Assembly: GCA_903847335.1 (NCBI GenBank)
Contig: CAINDI010000113.1
Coordinates: 1 to 52,571 of the forward strand
DNA from: an uncultured Verrucomicrobiota bacterium
Lineage (GTDB): Bacteria > Verrucomicrobiota > Verrucomicrobiia > Palsa-1439
DNA: 52,571 bases
Reading direction: 5' to 3'
Shown: positions 17,750 through 27,224 of the stretch, piece after piece
How the letters are laid out: each line of letters opens with the position of its first letter
How positions within the stretch are numbered: the stretch's first letter is position 1
The notes under the pieces: generated by a model
What the model saw: the letters and a program-made list of their open reading frames with translations, nothing else
Database searches by the model: none
Told to the model about the DNA's origin: nothing
Made by a program: the position numbers and the translations under genes

Positions 17750-18832
17750 TTAGGACGGCAAGTCCTGTAGTTGATACCAGTTATTCCGCCGGTGCGGTTC
17801 GTAGCCAACTTCTGAAACCAGCCGGCGGATGGTCGCTTCGTCCGTGCGGAATGTTGTACCGGCGGAGGAGACGACATTTTCTTCCATCATCACGCTGCCG
17901 AAATCGTTCGCGCCGAATTTCAATGCGACTTGGCCGATTTGCGGACCTTGCGTGACCCAACTCGATTGGACATTCGGAAAGTTATCGAGAAAAATTCGCG
18001 CCACCGCCTGCGTCCGCAAATACTCCTGCGCGCCCACCGGTGCGGCACGCAGCCGGGTGTTTTCGCTTTGAAACGTCCAGCCAATGAACGCCGTGAATCC
18101 GTGCGTCCGGTCTTGCAATTGCCGGAGTAAATTCAAATGCTCAATTCGGTCTTCCACCGTCTCGACATGGCCGAACATCATTGTCGCCGACGAATTTAAT
18201 CCTTGCCGGTGCGCCGCTTCCATCACATCGAGCCATTGCTGACCGGTGCATTTCAACGGCGCGATGCGTTTTCGCACCGCATCCACGAGAATCTCCGCGC
18301 CGCCACCGGGAATTGAGCCGAGACCGGCGGCTTTGAATTGCCGGATCACTTCCGCGACCGGTAGCTTAAAGACTTCGGAAAAATGCGTGAACTCCGGTGG
18401 CGAAAAACCGTGGACATTGACTTGCGGGAAGTTTTGCCGGAGATAGCCGAGCAAGTTCAGGTAGTAATCAATGCCGAGTTTTGGATGATGTCCGCCTTGC
18501 AGTAACACTTGCACGCCGCCGATGGATACCAATTCCCGCACCTTCGCGCCGACTTCTTCCGGCGTCAGGATGTAAGCGTCCGGCACGTCGGCTTCTCGCA
18601 TGAACGCGCAAAAGGTGCAGTAAACATTGCAGATGTTCGTGTAATTGATATTGCGATCCACGATGTAGGTCACGCGCTGGTCCGGATGCAACCGCTGCCG
18701 GACCGAATCGGCCAACGCGCCTAATTCCGGCAAACTCAACGCCCGGTAAAGTTCCCGCGCCTCGTCCGTCGTGATACGAACGCCCGCGAGCACCTTATCT
18801 TGGATGGAATTAACCGCCGGCATGTCTCGCAT
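17750..18832 (-). CDS. mqnC: Cyclic dehypoxanthinyl futalosine synthase (MqnC)
   Basis: This radical-SAM enzyme cyclises dehypoxanthinyl futalosine in the alternative menaquinone pathway. The cluster motif is CNVYCTFC (Cys68, Cys72, Cys75). LLQGGHHPKLGIDYY, GFSPPEFTHF, LGSIPGGGAEIL and MMFGHVET are characteristic of MqnC as opposed to MqnE. The length of 360 residues is right. It lies between dusB (32 bases upstream) and fmt (one base downstream), and a second gene of the pathway, mqnD, is in this window at 49251. A start at M4 (18823) is also possible. Confidence 0.94.
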   Translation of the reverse strand: MRDMPAVNSIQDKVLAGVRITTDEARELYRALSLPELGALADSVRQRLHPDQRVTYIVDRNINYTNICNVYCTFCAFMREADVPDAYILTPEEVGAKVRELVSIGGVQVLLQGGHHPKLGIDYYLNLLGYLRQNFPQVNVHGFSPPEFTHFSEVFKLPVAEVIRQFKAAGLGSIPGGGAEILVDAVRKRIAPLKCTGQQWLDVMEAAHRQGLNSSATMMFGHVETVEDRIEHLNLLRQLQDRTHGFTAFIGWTFQSENTRLRAAPVGAQEYLRTQAVARIFLDNFPNVQSSWVTQGPQIGQVALKFGANDFGSVMMEENVVSSAGTTFRTDEATIRRLVSEVGYEPHRRNNWYQLQDLPS

Positions 18833-18864
18833 CTTGCCTCAACTTCCCGCCGCGCGCAAGTCGG

Positions 18865-19944
18865 CTACCATTTTTCATTTGGACCGCGTGGAACGGCGAT
18901 GGTGGTATCCGCATCAAGCGACCGAGGCCGGTAGGCTTGGCGGAGTTGGCCGTGCTCGTCTAGGAATTGCTGACGCCAGCGCCGGTAGGCGGTGACGATT
19001 TCGTCGAACTCCTGCCGGTGGTTGAGGTGAATCATCCGTTTGTCGAATTCTTTCACCGGGCCGAAGCGCCGAGAATATTGGAGCGAAACTTTGCGGAACT
19101 GCCGGCAACCTTGCGCTTCGCCAAAAACTTCCACCATCCGGTCGAGGTGCTTAGTCATCACAGCGAGGCGTTCATCGAGCGTCGGCTCCGGTAGCTCTTC
19201 GCCGGTGGCGAGAAAATGTGCGGTGTGCCGGAAAATCCACGGATTATAAAACGCGCCGCGTCCGATGCTGACGGCGGCGCAGCCGGTCTCGTCGAACATC
19301 CGTTTCGCGGCGCGCGGCGTGGTGATGTCGCCATTGCCGATGACTGGAACATTTTTCACGGCTTCGACGACGGCGCGGATGCCGGCAAGATTTACTTTGC
19401 CGGTAAAGCCTTGTTCCCGGGTCCGGCCGTGGATGATGATGCCGGCAACTCCGACATCAGCGAGCGCGCGAGCGAGATCGGGCGCGGTGAGATTGTCGGC
19501 GTCCCAGCCGAGCCGCATTTTGCAGGTGACCGGAATCTTGACAGCGTCCACCATCGCTTTGACGAGGCGAATGGCTTTGGCGTGATCGGTGAGCAAAGCA
19601 GAACCGCCACCGTTCCGGCAGACCTTGTGCACCGGACAACCCATATTCACATCAACGAATGGAATGCCGCGCGCTTCGAGAATGAGCGCCGCGTCGCGGA
19701 GTTCGGCTGGTTCTTTACCGAAGAGTTGCACGGCCAGCGGTGAATCGGCTGGGCAGGTTTCAATCAGTTTATTGGCGCTGCGATTTTTGTCGATGAGCGA
19801 GCGAGCGTTGACGAGGTCGGTGGTGCAAAGGCCGACGCCGCCGATTTCGCGGATGGTGAGGCGAAACGGTAAATTGGTGTAGCCAGCCAGCGGCGCGAGA
19901 AACAGATTCGACGCCAGTGGCAGTTTTCCAAGGGCAAACGACAT
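18865..19944 (-). CDS. dusB: tRNA-dihydrouridine synthase (DusB-like)
   Basis: Dus enzymes reduce uridine to dihydrouridine in tRNA using FMN and NADPH. The sequence shows the FMN-binding start LAPLAGYTNLPFR, the active-site NMGCPVHKVCRNGGGSALL with catalytic Cys103, the KMRLGW block, IIHGRTREQGFTG and PVIGNGDI. The 359-residue length and motif wording fit the DusB subgroup. It is the first gene of a minus-strand unit dusB-mqnC-fmt. The C-terminal ~25 residues are charged and not part of the core fold. Confidence 0.92.
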   Translation of the reverse strand: MSFALGKLPLASNLFLAPLAGYTNLPFRLTIREIGGVGLCTTDLVNARSLIDKNRSANKLIETCPADSPLAVQLFGKEPAELRDAALILEARGIPFVDVNMGCPVHKVCRNGGGSALLTDHAKAIRLVKAMVDAVKIPVTCKMRLGWDADNLTAPDLARALADVGVAGIIIHGRTREQGFTGKVNLAGIRAVVEAVKNVPVIGNGDITTPRAAKRMFDETGCAAVSIGRGAFYNPWIFRHTAHFLATGEELPEPTLDERLAVMTKHLDRMVEVFGEAQGCRQFRKVSLQYSRRFGPVKEFDKRMIHLNHRQEFDEIVTAYRRWRQQFLDEHGQLRQAYRPRSLDADTTIAVPRGPNEKW

Positions 19945-20023
19945 GGCGTATCTCTAGCCTGTTGCCGGGCCAAACGCCAGTGCGAGTTTGATTTCTGGCG
20001 CATTTCAGGCATCATAACGATGC

Positions 20024-21433
20024 ATGGAACACGAGACCGGTACGCATCACAAAGCGCTGCACATCAATATCGACGCGACGCGCTATGGGACGTTCGCCGA
20101 AATCGGCGCGGGGCAGGAAGTCGCCCGGTGGTTTTTCAAGGTCGGTGGGGCCGCCGGTACGGTGGCGAAAACGATGTCGGCTTACGACATGGCGGTGTCA
20201 GACGCGATTTATGGTTCGACGAAACGCTACGTCAGCCGGGAACGTTTGCAAGCGATGCTGGATCACGAGTGGAGCTTGTTGTTGGAACGGCTCAACAAGC
20301 AGCGCGGCGAGCAGACAGCATTTTTTGTGTTTGCCGATACGGTCACGGCAAAAAGTTATTCCCGGCAGGAAGAAGGTCACGGTTGGCTTGGAGTCCGATT
20401 TCAGATTGCACCGCACACTGCGCCGTCGGAGATTATTATTCACGCCCGAATGTGGGACCCGGATAATGTCCGGCAGCAGGAAGCACTGGGTGTTCTCGGT
20501 GTGAATCTGATTTATGGCGCGTTTAACGAACATTCCGACCCGGCAAAGTTAATCACAAGTTTGATGGATGAGTTGAGTCGTGACCGGATGGAAGTGGACA
20601 TGATTAAATTTTCCGGCCCGGCTTTCGCCGGCGTGGACAACCGGTTGATGAGTCTCCAACTCGTGCAGCAGCGGTTGACGAATGCGGTGCTATTCACACC
20701 GACCGGAGAAGTCATCGAGCCGGCGGAAGTGCTGCACCACAAAGCGGTGCTGGTGGAACGCGGTAGTTTCCGGCCAGTGACCAATGTGACTCTCGACATG
20801 CTCGAACGTTCGCTCGACCAGATGCGCAGTGAGCTGGATTTAGCGGGGCAGGAGCCGGTGGTGTTGATGGAGATGACACTGCGAAATTTGCTGACGAAAG
20901 GTGAGCATATTGAACACGCCGATTTTTTGGCGCGCGTTGATATGCTCTGTGCGCTGGGTAAGACGGTGATGATTTCTAATTATTCCCGGTTTCACAACGT
21001 CACCACCTATCTGCGCCGGTATACTGCCAGCCGCATCGGCATGGTGCTCGGCGTGCCGACGCTGTTGCCGTTATTCGATGCGCAACACTACCAAGACCTC
21101 GAAGGTGGCGTTCTCGAATCGCTCGGCCGGCTTTTCAAAGGTCCGGTCAAGCTTTACATTTATCCATGGAAAAATAATCGCACCGGTGAACTCGTCACTG
21201 CCGATACATTCCAGATGCCGGTACACCTGCGCCATCTTTATGCTCATCTCCTCGAAAATCATTTTATCGAGCCAATTCGCGAGTTCAACGAACTCGACCT
21301 CGCCATTCTTCCTCGCGATGTGCTGGCCGAACTTCAAGCGGGCCGCTCGGTTTGGGAACAACTCGTGCCGCCGCAAGTCGTCGCCGTCATCAAACAGCGC
21401 GGTTACTTCGGTTACCGTCAGCCTGCTGCCTGA
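20024..21433 (+). CDS. Conserved ~470-residue protein of unknown function (GAGQEV motif)
   Basis: I do not recognise a function. The 469-residue soluble protein has striking blocks that suggest a conserved enzyme: TFAEIGAGQEVARWFFKVGGAAGTVAKTMSA split as AEIGAGQEVARWFF and VGGAAGTVAKTMSAYD, then EEGHGWLGVRFQ, DMIKFSGPAFAGVDNR, MISNYSRFHNVTTYLRRYT and YPWKNNRTGELV. I recall similar proteins in Bacteroidetes carrying unreliable nucleotidyltransferase or TonB-related labels. There is no signal peptide or membrane segment. A possible promoter (TTGATT 19988-19993, CATCAT 20010-20015) ends eight bases before the ATG. It is divergent from dusB and followed by the YyaL-type gene. Confidence 0.75.
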   Translation: MEHETGTHHKALHINIDATRYGTFAEIGAGQEVARWFFKVGGAAGTVAKTMSAYDMAVSDAIYGSTKRYVSRERLQAMLDHEWSLLLERLNKQRGEQTAFFVFADTVTAKSYSRQEEGHGWLGVRFQIAPHTAPSEIIIHARMWDPDNVRQQEALGVLGVNLIYGAFNEHSDPAKLITSLMDELSRDRMEVDMIKFSGPAFAGVDNRLMSLQLVQQRLTNAVLFTPTGEVIEPAEVLHHKAVLVERGSFRPVTNVTLDMLERSLDQMRSELDLAGQEPVVLMEMTLRNLLTKGEHIEHADFLARVDMLCALGKTVMISNYSRFHNVTTYLRRYTASRIGMVLGVPTLLPLFDAQHYQDLEGGVLESLGRLFKGPVKLYIYPWKNNRTGELVTADTFQMPVHLRHLYAHLLENHFIEPIREFNELDLAILPRDVLAELQAGRSVWEQLVPPQVVAVIKQRGYFGYRQPAA

Positions 21434-21478
21434 GCCGCCGGTTGCGTTTTGCATGAAGCGGCGTACGTTTCCGTCGCG

Positions 21479-23374
21479 ATGCACGAACCAAACCATCTGA
21501 TTCACGAAACTAGCCCATACCTCCGGCAGCACGCGCATAATCCGGTGGATTGGTTTCCGTGGAGCGCGGAAGCCTTTACTAAGGCGCGTGCGGAGAATAA
21601 ACCAATTTTTCTGTCCATCGGCTATTCGACTTGTCACTGGTGTCACGTGATGGCACACGAGTCGTTTGAGAATGACGAAGTTGCCGCTGTGCTTAATCAG
21701 TATTTCATCGCCATCAAAGTCGACCGAGAAGAACGTCCCGACCTCGACAAAATCTACATGACCGCCACCCAAGCCACGACCGGTCACGGCGGTTGGCCGA
21801 TGAGTGTTTGGTTGACACACGATCTCCAACCATTTTTCTGTGGCACGTATTTTCCACCGGTAAGATTCCAACCGTTATTGCTGAAGATTCACGAAGTTTG
21901 GGAAACTCACCACGCCGACCTTGTCGCCAAAGCCGGTGAGATTACTGCGACGCTTGCACAATATGTCACGATGAACCGGACCAGCACCGCGGCGCTTGAT
22001 GAAGCTCCATTGCGTGCCGGTTTGGAACAATTTCGCGCCAGCTACGATGCGGTGCACGGCGGTTTCGATGGTGCTCCGAAATTTCCGCGACCGGTCGCGT
22101 TGAATTTTCTCTTTCGCGCCGGTGGTCAAGACATGGCATTGCACACGCTCTGTAAAATGGGCGAGGGCGGTTTGTTCGATCAACTCGGTGGCGGCTTCCA
22201 CCGGTACAGTGTGGACGAACGCTGGCTCGTTTCGCATTTTGAAAAAATGCTCTACGATCAGGCGCAGTTGGTCAGCAGTTATGTGGACGCCTATCAAGTT
22301 ACCGGTGAAGAGTTCTTCGCTGACATCGCGCGCCGGACGTGCGATTACGTATTGCGTGACTTAACCAGTCCGGATGGCGGATTCTACTCTGCCGAAGATG
22401 CCGACAGCGAAGGAGTCGAAGGTAAATTCTACGTCTGGACACACACCGAAATCAAAAACATTCTCGGCGAAAAGGCCGAAGCCTTCTGCCGGGCTTACGA
22501 TGTGAATGCCGCCGGTAATTGGGAACACGGTAACAGCATTCTGCACGGCACCGGTTTTCCTGACGAACGTGAAAAACTTTTTGCAGTCCGCGAAAAACGC
22601 ATTCGCCCGCACCGTGACGAAAAGATTATCACTGCTTGGAACGGGCTGATGATTTCAGCGCTCAGCCGGGCCGCGCAGGTTTTGGACGACACCAAGTATC
22701 TCGCGGCGGCTCAACGCGCCGGCCGGCAACTACTCGTCGGCAAGTTTGTTCGCACCGGTAATGTGCCGGCGATGCTTGACGATTACGCCTGTTTTGCCAA
22801 TGCGCTTGTTGACCTCTACGAAACTGATTTTGATTCCAGTTGGCTGACGCAGGCCGTTGTGCTGACGGAGATAATGCTCCGGCGGTTCTATGACGCAGCC
22901 GCCGGTGGGTTTTTCATGACGGACGGCGCTGATTCGTCGGTGATTCTTCGAGTGAAAGACGAGTATGATGGTGCGGAACCATCCGGTAACTCCATTGCGG
23001 TGCGGTTACTGTTGCGTTTAGCTTTGCTCACGGACCGGTCTGATTTTCGGGAAGCGGCAGAGCAGACATTGACATTGTTCGCGCAACGAATTCACAGCGT
23101 GCCACACGCGGTACCGGAGATGTTGTGTGCGCTGGATTTCGCTCTCGGTAAGCCGAAACAAATTGTCATCGCCGGTGAGCCAGCTGTGACGGATACGCAA
23201 ACCTTGCTCCGTGTCGTGCGTCGCCGGTATCTGCCCAACAGGATTGTGATGCTGGCGCGCGATCAAAAAATACCGCGTCTGATGATGGATGAAAAAGCCA
23301 CGGCGTATGTTTGCGTTGACCGCACCTGCCGTCTGCCGGCGACGGAACCGGAAGAGTTGGCAAAACGAATTTGA
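21479..23374 (+). CDS. Thioredoxin-fold DUF255 protein (YyaL / SPATA20 family)
   Basis: The N-terminal thioredoxin-like domain has the family pattern [19 protein letters not shown], then WxPWSxEAF and a CHWC redox pair (Cys52, Cys55) in [16 protein letters not shown]. An (alpha/alpha)6 glycosidase-like domain follows, with [50 protein letters not shown] and [12 protein letters not shown]. The open frame reaches back to 21449, but ATG 21479 gives the conserved start. At 631 residues it is slightly shorter than the usual ~680. The biochemical role of the family is not established. Confidence 0.9.
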   Translation: MHEPNHLIHETSPYLRQHAHNPVDWFPWSAEAFTKARAENKPIFLSIGYSTCHWCHVMAHESFENDEVAAVLNQYFIAIKVDREERPDLDKIYMTATQATTGHGGWPMSVWLTHDLQPFFCGTYFPPVRFQPLLLKIHEVWETHHADLVAKAGEITATLAQYVTMNRTSTAALDEAPLRAGLEQFRASYDAVHGGFDGAPKFPRPVALNFLFRAGGQDMALHTLCKMGEGGLFDQLGGGFHRYSVDERWLVSHFEKMLYDQAQLVSSYVDAYQVTGEEFFADIARRTCDYVLRDLTSPDGGFYSAEDADSEGVEGKFYVWTHTEIKNILGEKAEAFCRAYDVNAAGNWEHGNSILHGTGFPDEREKLFAVREKRIRPHRDEKIITAWNGLMISALSRAAQVLDDTKYLAAAQRAGRQLLVGKFVRTGNVPAMLDDYACFANALVDLYETDFDSSWLTQAVVLTEIMLRRFYDAAAGGFFMTDGADSSVILRVKDEYDGAEPSGNSIAVRLLLRLALLTDRSDFREAAEQTLTLFAQRIHSVPHAVPEMLCALDFALGKPKQIVIAGEPAVTDTQTLLRVVRRRYLPNRIVMLARDQKIPRLMMDEKATAYVCVDRTCRLPATEPEELAKRI

Positions 23375-23389
23375 TGCATCGTCAGATTC

Positions 23390-23417
23390 TTGCAAATGCG
23401 GCATCGCGCGGTAAGAT
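23390..23417 (+). promoter_or_regulatory. Candidate leaderless promoter of the CBM9-esterase gene
   Basis: TTGCAA (23390-23395), a 16-base spacer and TAAGAT (23412-23417) end only six bases before ATG 23424, so transcription would begin at or next to the start codon. No ribosome binding site is visible. Confidence 0.45.
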
Positions 23418-23423
23418 GCCGAT

Positions 23424-25568
23424 ATGTTTCCACTCGCGCGCTTTCGTGACTTGATACGGATTTTCATTGGAATCCTTTTTTTACTCGGACTGGTATCTGG
23501 TCGAGCTGAGCAGTCACCGGTGTTTGACATCCCGCGGTTGGAAAAAATCACGATGGATGGCCGGGCGGATGATTGGAGCACCAATGGCTTTCGGGTGGAT
23601 GCGATGGTGGATAGCGATGGTGTGGCACGACCGGCGAGTGAATTTGCTTCGCGATTTCGTCTCGGCTGGGATGAGCGTGGATTATTGGTGTTGGTCACGG
23701 TTCATGATCCTACGCCGGTGGAGGAGAAAAATGACGCGCAATTCTATCTTCGGGATTCGGTGGAAATGTTCATCGCGGATCAATCCGGCGGACAGGAGGC
23801 TTTTCAAGTGGTTTTTGTTCCGGGGCGAATTGCTGGACAACGAGAATTACGATTTCATGTGTATGACCGGCGGGCTAGCGACGAACTGAAGAAAACACCA
23901 ATTGTAATTGAAGCGGCCCGGACGGCGGATGCTGAAAATTGTACATTGGAAGTCTGCGTGCCGTGGCAAAATCTCGGCATCAAACCGGAAACCGGGCGCG
24001 AGATTTTGTTTCAACTCTGCGTCAACGATGCTAGTCCGACCGGGCCACGGTTGCAAAGCCGTTGGTATCCCGGTAACTCATACGGTAATACGCGGCTGAT
24101 GTACCGGTTGCGTTTGGCGGAGTCGCCGAGTTCTGCGGTGGTGGTCGCGGCGGGCGCTTCCTACGAGCGACTCCGGCGGACGCAGGTCGGAGTGGTCGCT
24201 ACCGGAGCGCTGACTGGGCAAGTCATTACGGTTCGCGCGGCTGATCGCGAACTTGGTTCGGGTCTGCTGATTGCAGATGGCGATGGGTTTCGACTTCATT
24301 TGGATTTACCCATGCCGGCGCGCGGTAAACCGTATGGACTGCTGACGGTCCAACTCGCCGGTCAGACATTTACTACGCTGCAACTCCCCGATGCTGATGA
24401 GGCGCGACAGCAGGCGTTTGCTCGCGCGGAGTTTAATTTCACTCCTTGTGTGTTTACTGGTGAGACGTTTCCGCCGTGTGATTTTCAGCAGCCGTCATTA
24501 GTAGAAGATGCGGTCGGGCCATATCGCATCAGTAAGGTGACGTTTTATGATGCGGACTTTAACGTGGTTACGACTGCCGAAAAACCGGGCCGGTATGGTG
24601 CGATTACAGAAATTTGCACGGCGGATGGGAAAACCTTCAAAAGATTTAACACGCTGTTTCGTCAGATTGCAGAATGTAAACGGAAAGATGCTCAACAGCG
24701 GTTTACGGTGGAGTTGCCACCGGAGGTGGGCATTGATCCTGAAGTGGTTCGTGAGCAAGCCGCAAAGCTGAATGATTATCTCCGAGAGGAAATTGTGGCT
24801 GGATTTCAACGCACCGCGAATGGCGCAATCGTGTTGGCGGGTCTTTCCGAAACAGCGGCCGGTAGCGGTCCAACGCATCGCCAGAACAATGCGCAGGCAC
24901 GCGATGCGGAGTGGTGGTATCGGCTGAAGAAACAAACCGGCGAGATTGCGCCGTTACAGTATCTGACCTATTTGCCGGAGAATTACGATTCGGTATCGAC
25001 GCAACGCTGGCCGGTGGTTTTGTTCCTGCATGGTTCCGGTGAGCGTGGGAACGATTTAAATCAGGTCAAAAAGAATGGGCTGCCACACTTAATCGAAGCA
25101 GGAAAACATTTTCCATTTATCACAATCGCCCCGCAATGTCCGTCGAACGAATGGTGGAATGTGATAGCGTTGCGTGATCTGCTGGATGAAGTCGGCGCGA
25201 AATATCATGTCGACTCCGACCGGGTGTATCTGACGGGTTTGAGTATGGGCGGATATGGAACGTGGAGTTTGGCGACGCGATTTCCGGAGCGGTTTGCGGC
25301 TATCGTGCCGATTTGTGGTGGCGGCGATCCCGAGGCAGTAGCTGATATTAAAAATCTCCCGGTCTGGGTTTTCCACGGCGCTAAAGATCGAGTCGTTTCG
25401 CCTCAGCAGAGTCAGGAAATGGTGGATGCGCTGCAAAAACTGGGTGCGCCGGTGCGCTTCACGCTTTATCCCGAGGCCAACCACAATTCTTGGACGCCTG
25501 CCTACGCCACCGAAGAGTTATACACCTGGTTACTTCAACAACATCGTGGTCAACTGCCGGCCCATTGA
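23424..25568 (+). CDS. Secreted CBM9-like domain / esterase fusion
   Basis: A signal peptide (FIGILFLLGLVSGRA, cut near residue 28) is followed by a carbohydrate-binding family 9-like beta-sandwich (about residues 30-230: MDGRADDWS, RDSVEMFIADQSGG, RWYPGNSYGNTR), a poorly conserved middle part, and a C-terminal alpha/beta hydrolase. The hydrolase shows WPVVLFLHGSGERG (oxyanion region) and the nucleophile elbow GLSMGGYG (Ser607), with likely partners Asp655 (GAKDRV) and His687 (ANHNSW). This resembles feruloyl/acetyl esterases of polysaccharide breakdown. Export and sugar binding suggest removal of esters from a plant or algal polymer, but the substrate is inferred. No glycoside hydrolase is adjacent. 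Confidence 0.85.
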   Translation: MFPLARFRDLIRIFIGILFLLGLVSGRAEQSPVFDIPRLEKITMDGRADDWSTNGFRVDAMVDSDGVARPASEFASRFRLGWDERGLLVLVTVHDPTPVEEKNDAQFYLRDSVEMFIADQSGGQEAFQVVFVPGRIAGQRELRFHVYDRRASDELKKTPIVIEAARTADAENCTLEVCVPWQNLGIKPETGREILFQLCVNDASPTGPRLQSRWYPGNSYGNTRLMYRLRLAESPSSAVVVAAGASYERLRRTQVGVVATGALTGQVITVRAADRELGSGLLIADGDGFRLHLDLPMPARGKPYGLLTVQLAGQTFTTLQLPDADEARQQAFARAEFNFTPCVFTGETFPPCDFQQPSLVEDAVGPYRISKVTFYDADFNVVTTAEKPGRYGAITEICTADGKTFKRFNTLFRQIAECKRKDAQQRFTVELPPEVGIDPEVVREQAAKLNDYLREEIVAGFQRTANGAIVLAGLSETAAGSGPTHRQNNAQARDAEWWYRLKKQTGEIAPLQYLTYLPENYDSVSTQRWPVVLFLHGSGERGNDLNQVKKNGLPHLIEAGKHFPFITIAPQCPSNEWWNVIALRDLLDEVGAKYHVDSDRVYLTGLSMGGYGTWSLATRFPERFAAIVPICGGGDPEAVADIKNLPVWVFHGAKDRVVSPQQSQEMVDALQKLGAPVRFTLYPEANHNSWTPAYATEELYTWLLQQHRGQLPAH

Positions 25569-25576
25569 GGAACGGC

Positions 25577-25605
25577 TTGCCGTCCGCAGTTGCGCCGGCT
25601 AAGAT
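25577..25605 (+). promoter_or_regulatory. Candidate leaderless promoter of the hexapeptide-repeat gene
   Basis: TTGCCG (25577-25582), a 17-base spacer and TAAGAT (25600-25605) end six bases before ATG 25612. The same -10 (TAAGAT) and the same distance to ATG occur upstream of the preceding gene. Confidence 0.45.
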
Positions 25606-25611
25606 AAAAAT

Positions 25612-26277
25612 ATGTTTCGTCCCGAAGAATTTCTCGATCTGAAACAGTTTGCGTTCCCAGAGCTTTTTGATGCCGACGCGAATGTGTGGGAAGCGTTGCG
25701 CAAGTTGCCGGAGTTTGTGAAATGTCACTTGCGTCCCGGTAACTTGGGTACGGTGACCGGTACGGCTTTTATCGGTGAGGCGGTATTTATCGGAAAGGGG
25801 ACTGAGATTGAACCCGGTGCAATCCTCAAAGGCCCGGCGATTATCGGCGCGAACTGTCAGATTCGGTCGAACGCCTACATTCGCGAAAATGTCATCGTCG
25901 GCGACGGCTGTGTCCTCGGCAATGCATGCGAGTTCAAGAACAGCGTTCTATTCAATGGTTGCCAAGTCCCGCACTTCAGTTATGTCGGCGATTCAATTCT
26001 CGGTTACAAAGCCCATCTCGGTGCTGGTGTGATTTTGTCAAACGTCAAATCAGTCGTCGGGAATGTGAAAGTTGGTCAGCTAGATACCGGCTTGCGGAAG
26101 TTCAGTGCAATTCTCGGCGATGGTGCAGACATCGGTTGCAACTGTGTGCTCAGTCCCGGCACAATCATCGGACGCAATTCCATTCTCTATCCGAATATTC
26201 TCTGGCGTGGTATCTGCCCGCCGGATTCGATCGTGAAGCTCCGACAGCAGCAGGAAGTTATCGTGCGCCGCCGGTAG
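25612..26277 (+). CDS. Left-handed beta-helix (hexapeptide repeat) protein, GlmU C-terminal-like
   Basis: The 221-residue protein consists of hexapeptide repeats (AFIGEAVFIGKGTEIEPGAI, IRENVIVGDGCVLG, AILGDGADIGCNCVLSPGT) like the acetyltransferase domain of GlmU or the C-terminal part of sugar-1-phosphate nucleotidyltransferases. The N-terminal nucleotidyltransferase domain is absent. Such stand-alone proteins are often annotated as UDP-N-acetylglucosamine diphosphorylase, which would be wrong without the uridylyl domain. A sugar acyltransferase role is likely but not shown. The last 20 bases overlap the end of the convergent Nudix gene. Confidence 0.8.
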   Translation: MFRPEEFLDLKQFAFPELFDADANVWEALRKLPEFVKCHLRPGNLGTVTGTAFIGEAVFIGKGTEIEPGAILKGPAIIGANCQIRSNAYIRENVIVGDGCVLGNACEFKNSVLFNGCQVPHFSYVGDSILGYKAHLGAGVILSNVKSVVGNVKVGQLDTGLRKFSAILGDGADIGCNCVLSPGTIIGRNSILYPNILWRGICPPDSIVKLRQQQEVIVRRR

Positions 26278-26812
26278 TGCGCTGGTCGTTCAGCCAGTAA
26301 AAGCCGCCGATGACAATTCCGTGGGTGATTTTGCCGGTGCGAATCAAATCCGGGATTTCCGCGAGCGGCACCAGTCGAACGATGATGTCTTCGGCGTGAT
26401 CGAGTTTTAATTCCGCAACCCGCCGGCAGCCGGTGGCGAGAACGTAATACTGCCGGTTGTTTTGGATAGCCGGGTTCGGATTCACCGTACTGAGTAATTC
26501 GATTTTGTCCGGTGCGTAACCGGTTTCTTCGAGTAGTTCGCGCCGGGCACTTGCTTCCGGTGACTCACCAGCATCCATTAATCCGCCGGGCGTTTCGAGT
26601 TCGACAGTGCGCGTGCCGTGTCGCCATTGCTCTACCATCACGACTTGGTTGTCGGGAGTGAGCGGAATAATGTTCACCCAGTTCGGCTGTTCCAACCGGT
26701 ACATGTCGTGGGGTTGGCCGGTGCGCGGATTGACAGTCACATCGTGATACACCTGAAAGATGCGACAGTCGAGAAGCTGCTGGGAACTTTCAATTTTCCA
26801 AGGCCGAATCAC
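26258..26812 (-). CDS. Nudix hydrolase (ADP-ribose pyrophosphatase-like)
   Basis: The Nudix box GX5EX7REUXEEXGU is complete: Gly77, Glu83, then RELLEETGY (Arg91-Tyr99). The upstream WRHGTRTVELETPGG matches the ADP-ribose/ADP-sugar pyrophosphatase subgroup, where the extra glutamates shape the active site. The 184-residue length is typical. It overlaps the thioredoxin gene by four bases (ATGA) and closes the minus-strand series dxr-rseP-ispG-thioredoxin-Nudix. Actual substrate is unknown. Confidence 0.9.
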   Translation of the reverse strand: MIRPWKIESSQQLLDCRIFQVYHDVTVNPRTGQPHDMYRLEQPNWVNIIPLTPDNQVVMVEQWRHGTRTVELETPGGLMDAGESPEASARRELLEETGYAPDKIELLSTVNPNPAIQNNRQYYVLATGCRRVAELKLDHAEDIIVRLVPLAEIPDLIRTGKITHGIVIGGFYWLNDQRTTGGAR

Positions 26813-27216
26813 TTGGCGGTAACTTGCTCTAATTTTTTAAGAAACTCCGCCGCCGGTAAGTAACCACTGATTTGCGTGACGAGTTTTCCGTCAGCACCGA
26901 CAAATCCGATGAAGGGAAAACCGCGCACGCCAAATTGTTGCGCCAGTTTGGCTCCGGCGTCGCCCTTTTCAGGATTAACCTTTACCGAAATGAAATCTTT
27001 GGCGAGCTTGGCTTGCACATCTTTATCGCTGTAGGTGTCGCGGTCGAGGCGTTTGCACCAACCGCACCAGTCGGTATAAATATCCACCATCACGATTTTC
27101 TTTTCTTTCTTCGCCTTTTCCAAAGCGCTGTCGTAGCTCTTCTGCCAATCCACTTCCGCTGCCCACGCGCCAACGGCGAACAAACAAACAGTCATGCTAA
27201 GAATAATCTTTTTCAT
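26809..27216 (-). CDS. Periplasmic thioredoxin-like protein
   Basis: A signal peptide (MKKIILSMTVCLFAVGAWAA) precedes a compact thioredoxin fold with active site DWCGWCKRLD (Cys51, Cys54), of the thioredoxin_7/DUF899-like short type. FGVRGFPFIGFVGADGKLV contains the conserved cis-proline. It probably acts as a thiol reductase in the periplasm, as DsbD C-terminal-like or TlpA-like proteins do. It lies nine bases after ispG and overlaps the Nudix gene, but has no evident functional tie to either. Confidence 0.88.
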   Translation of the reverse strand: MKKIILSMTVCLFAVGAWAAEVDWQKSYDSALEKAKKEKKIVMVDIYTDWCGWCKRLDRDTYSDKDVQAKLAKDFISVKVNPEKGDAGAKLAQQFGVRGFPFIGFVGADGKLVTQISGYLPAAEFLKKLEQVTAK

Positions 27217-27224
27217 TCTGGCTC

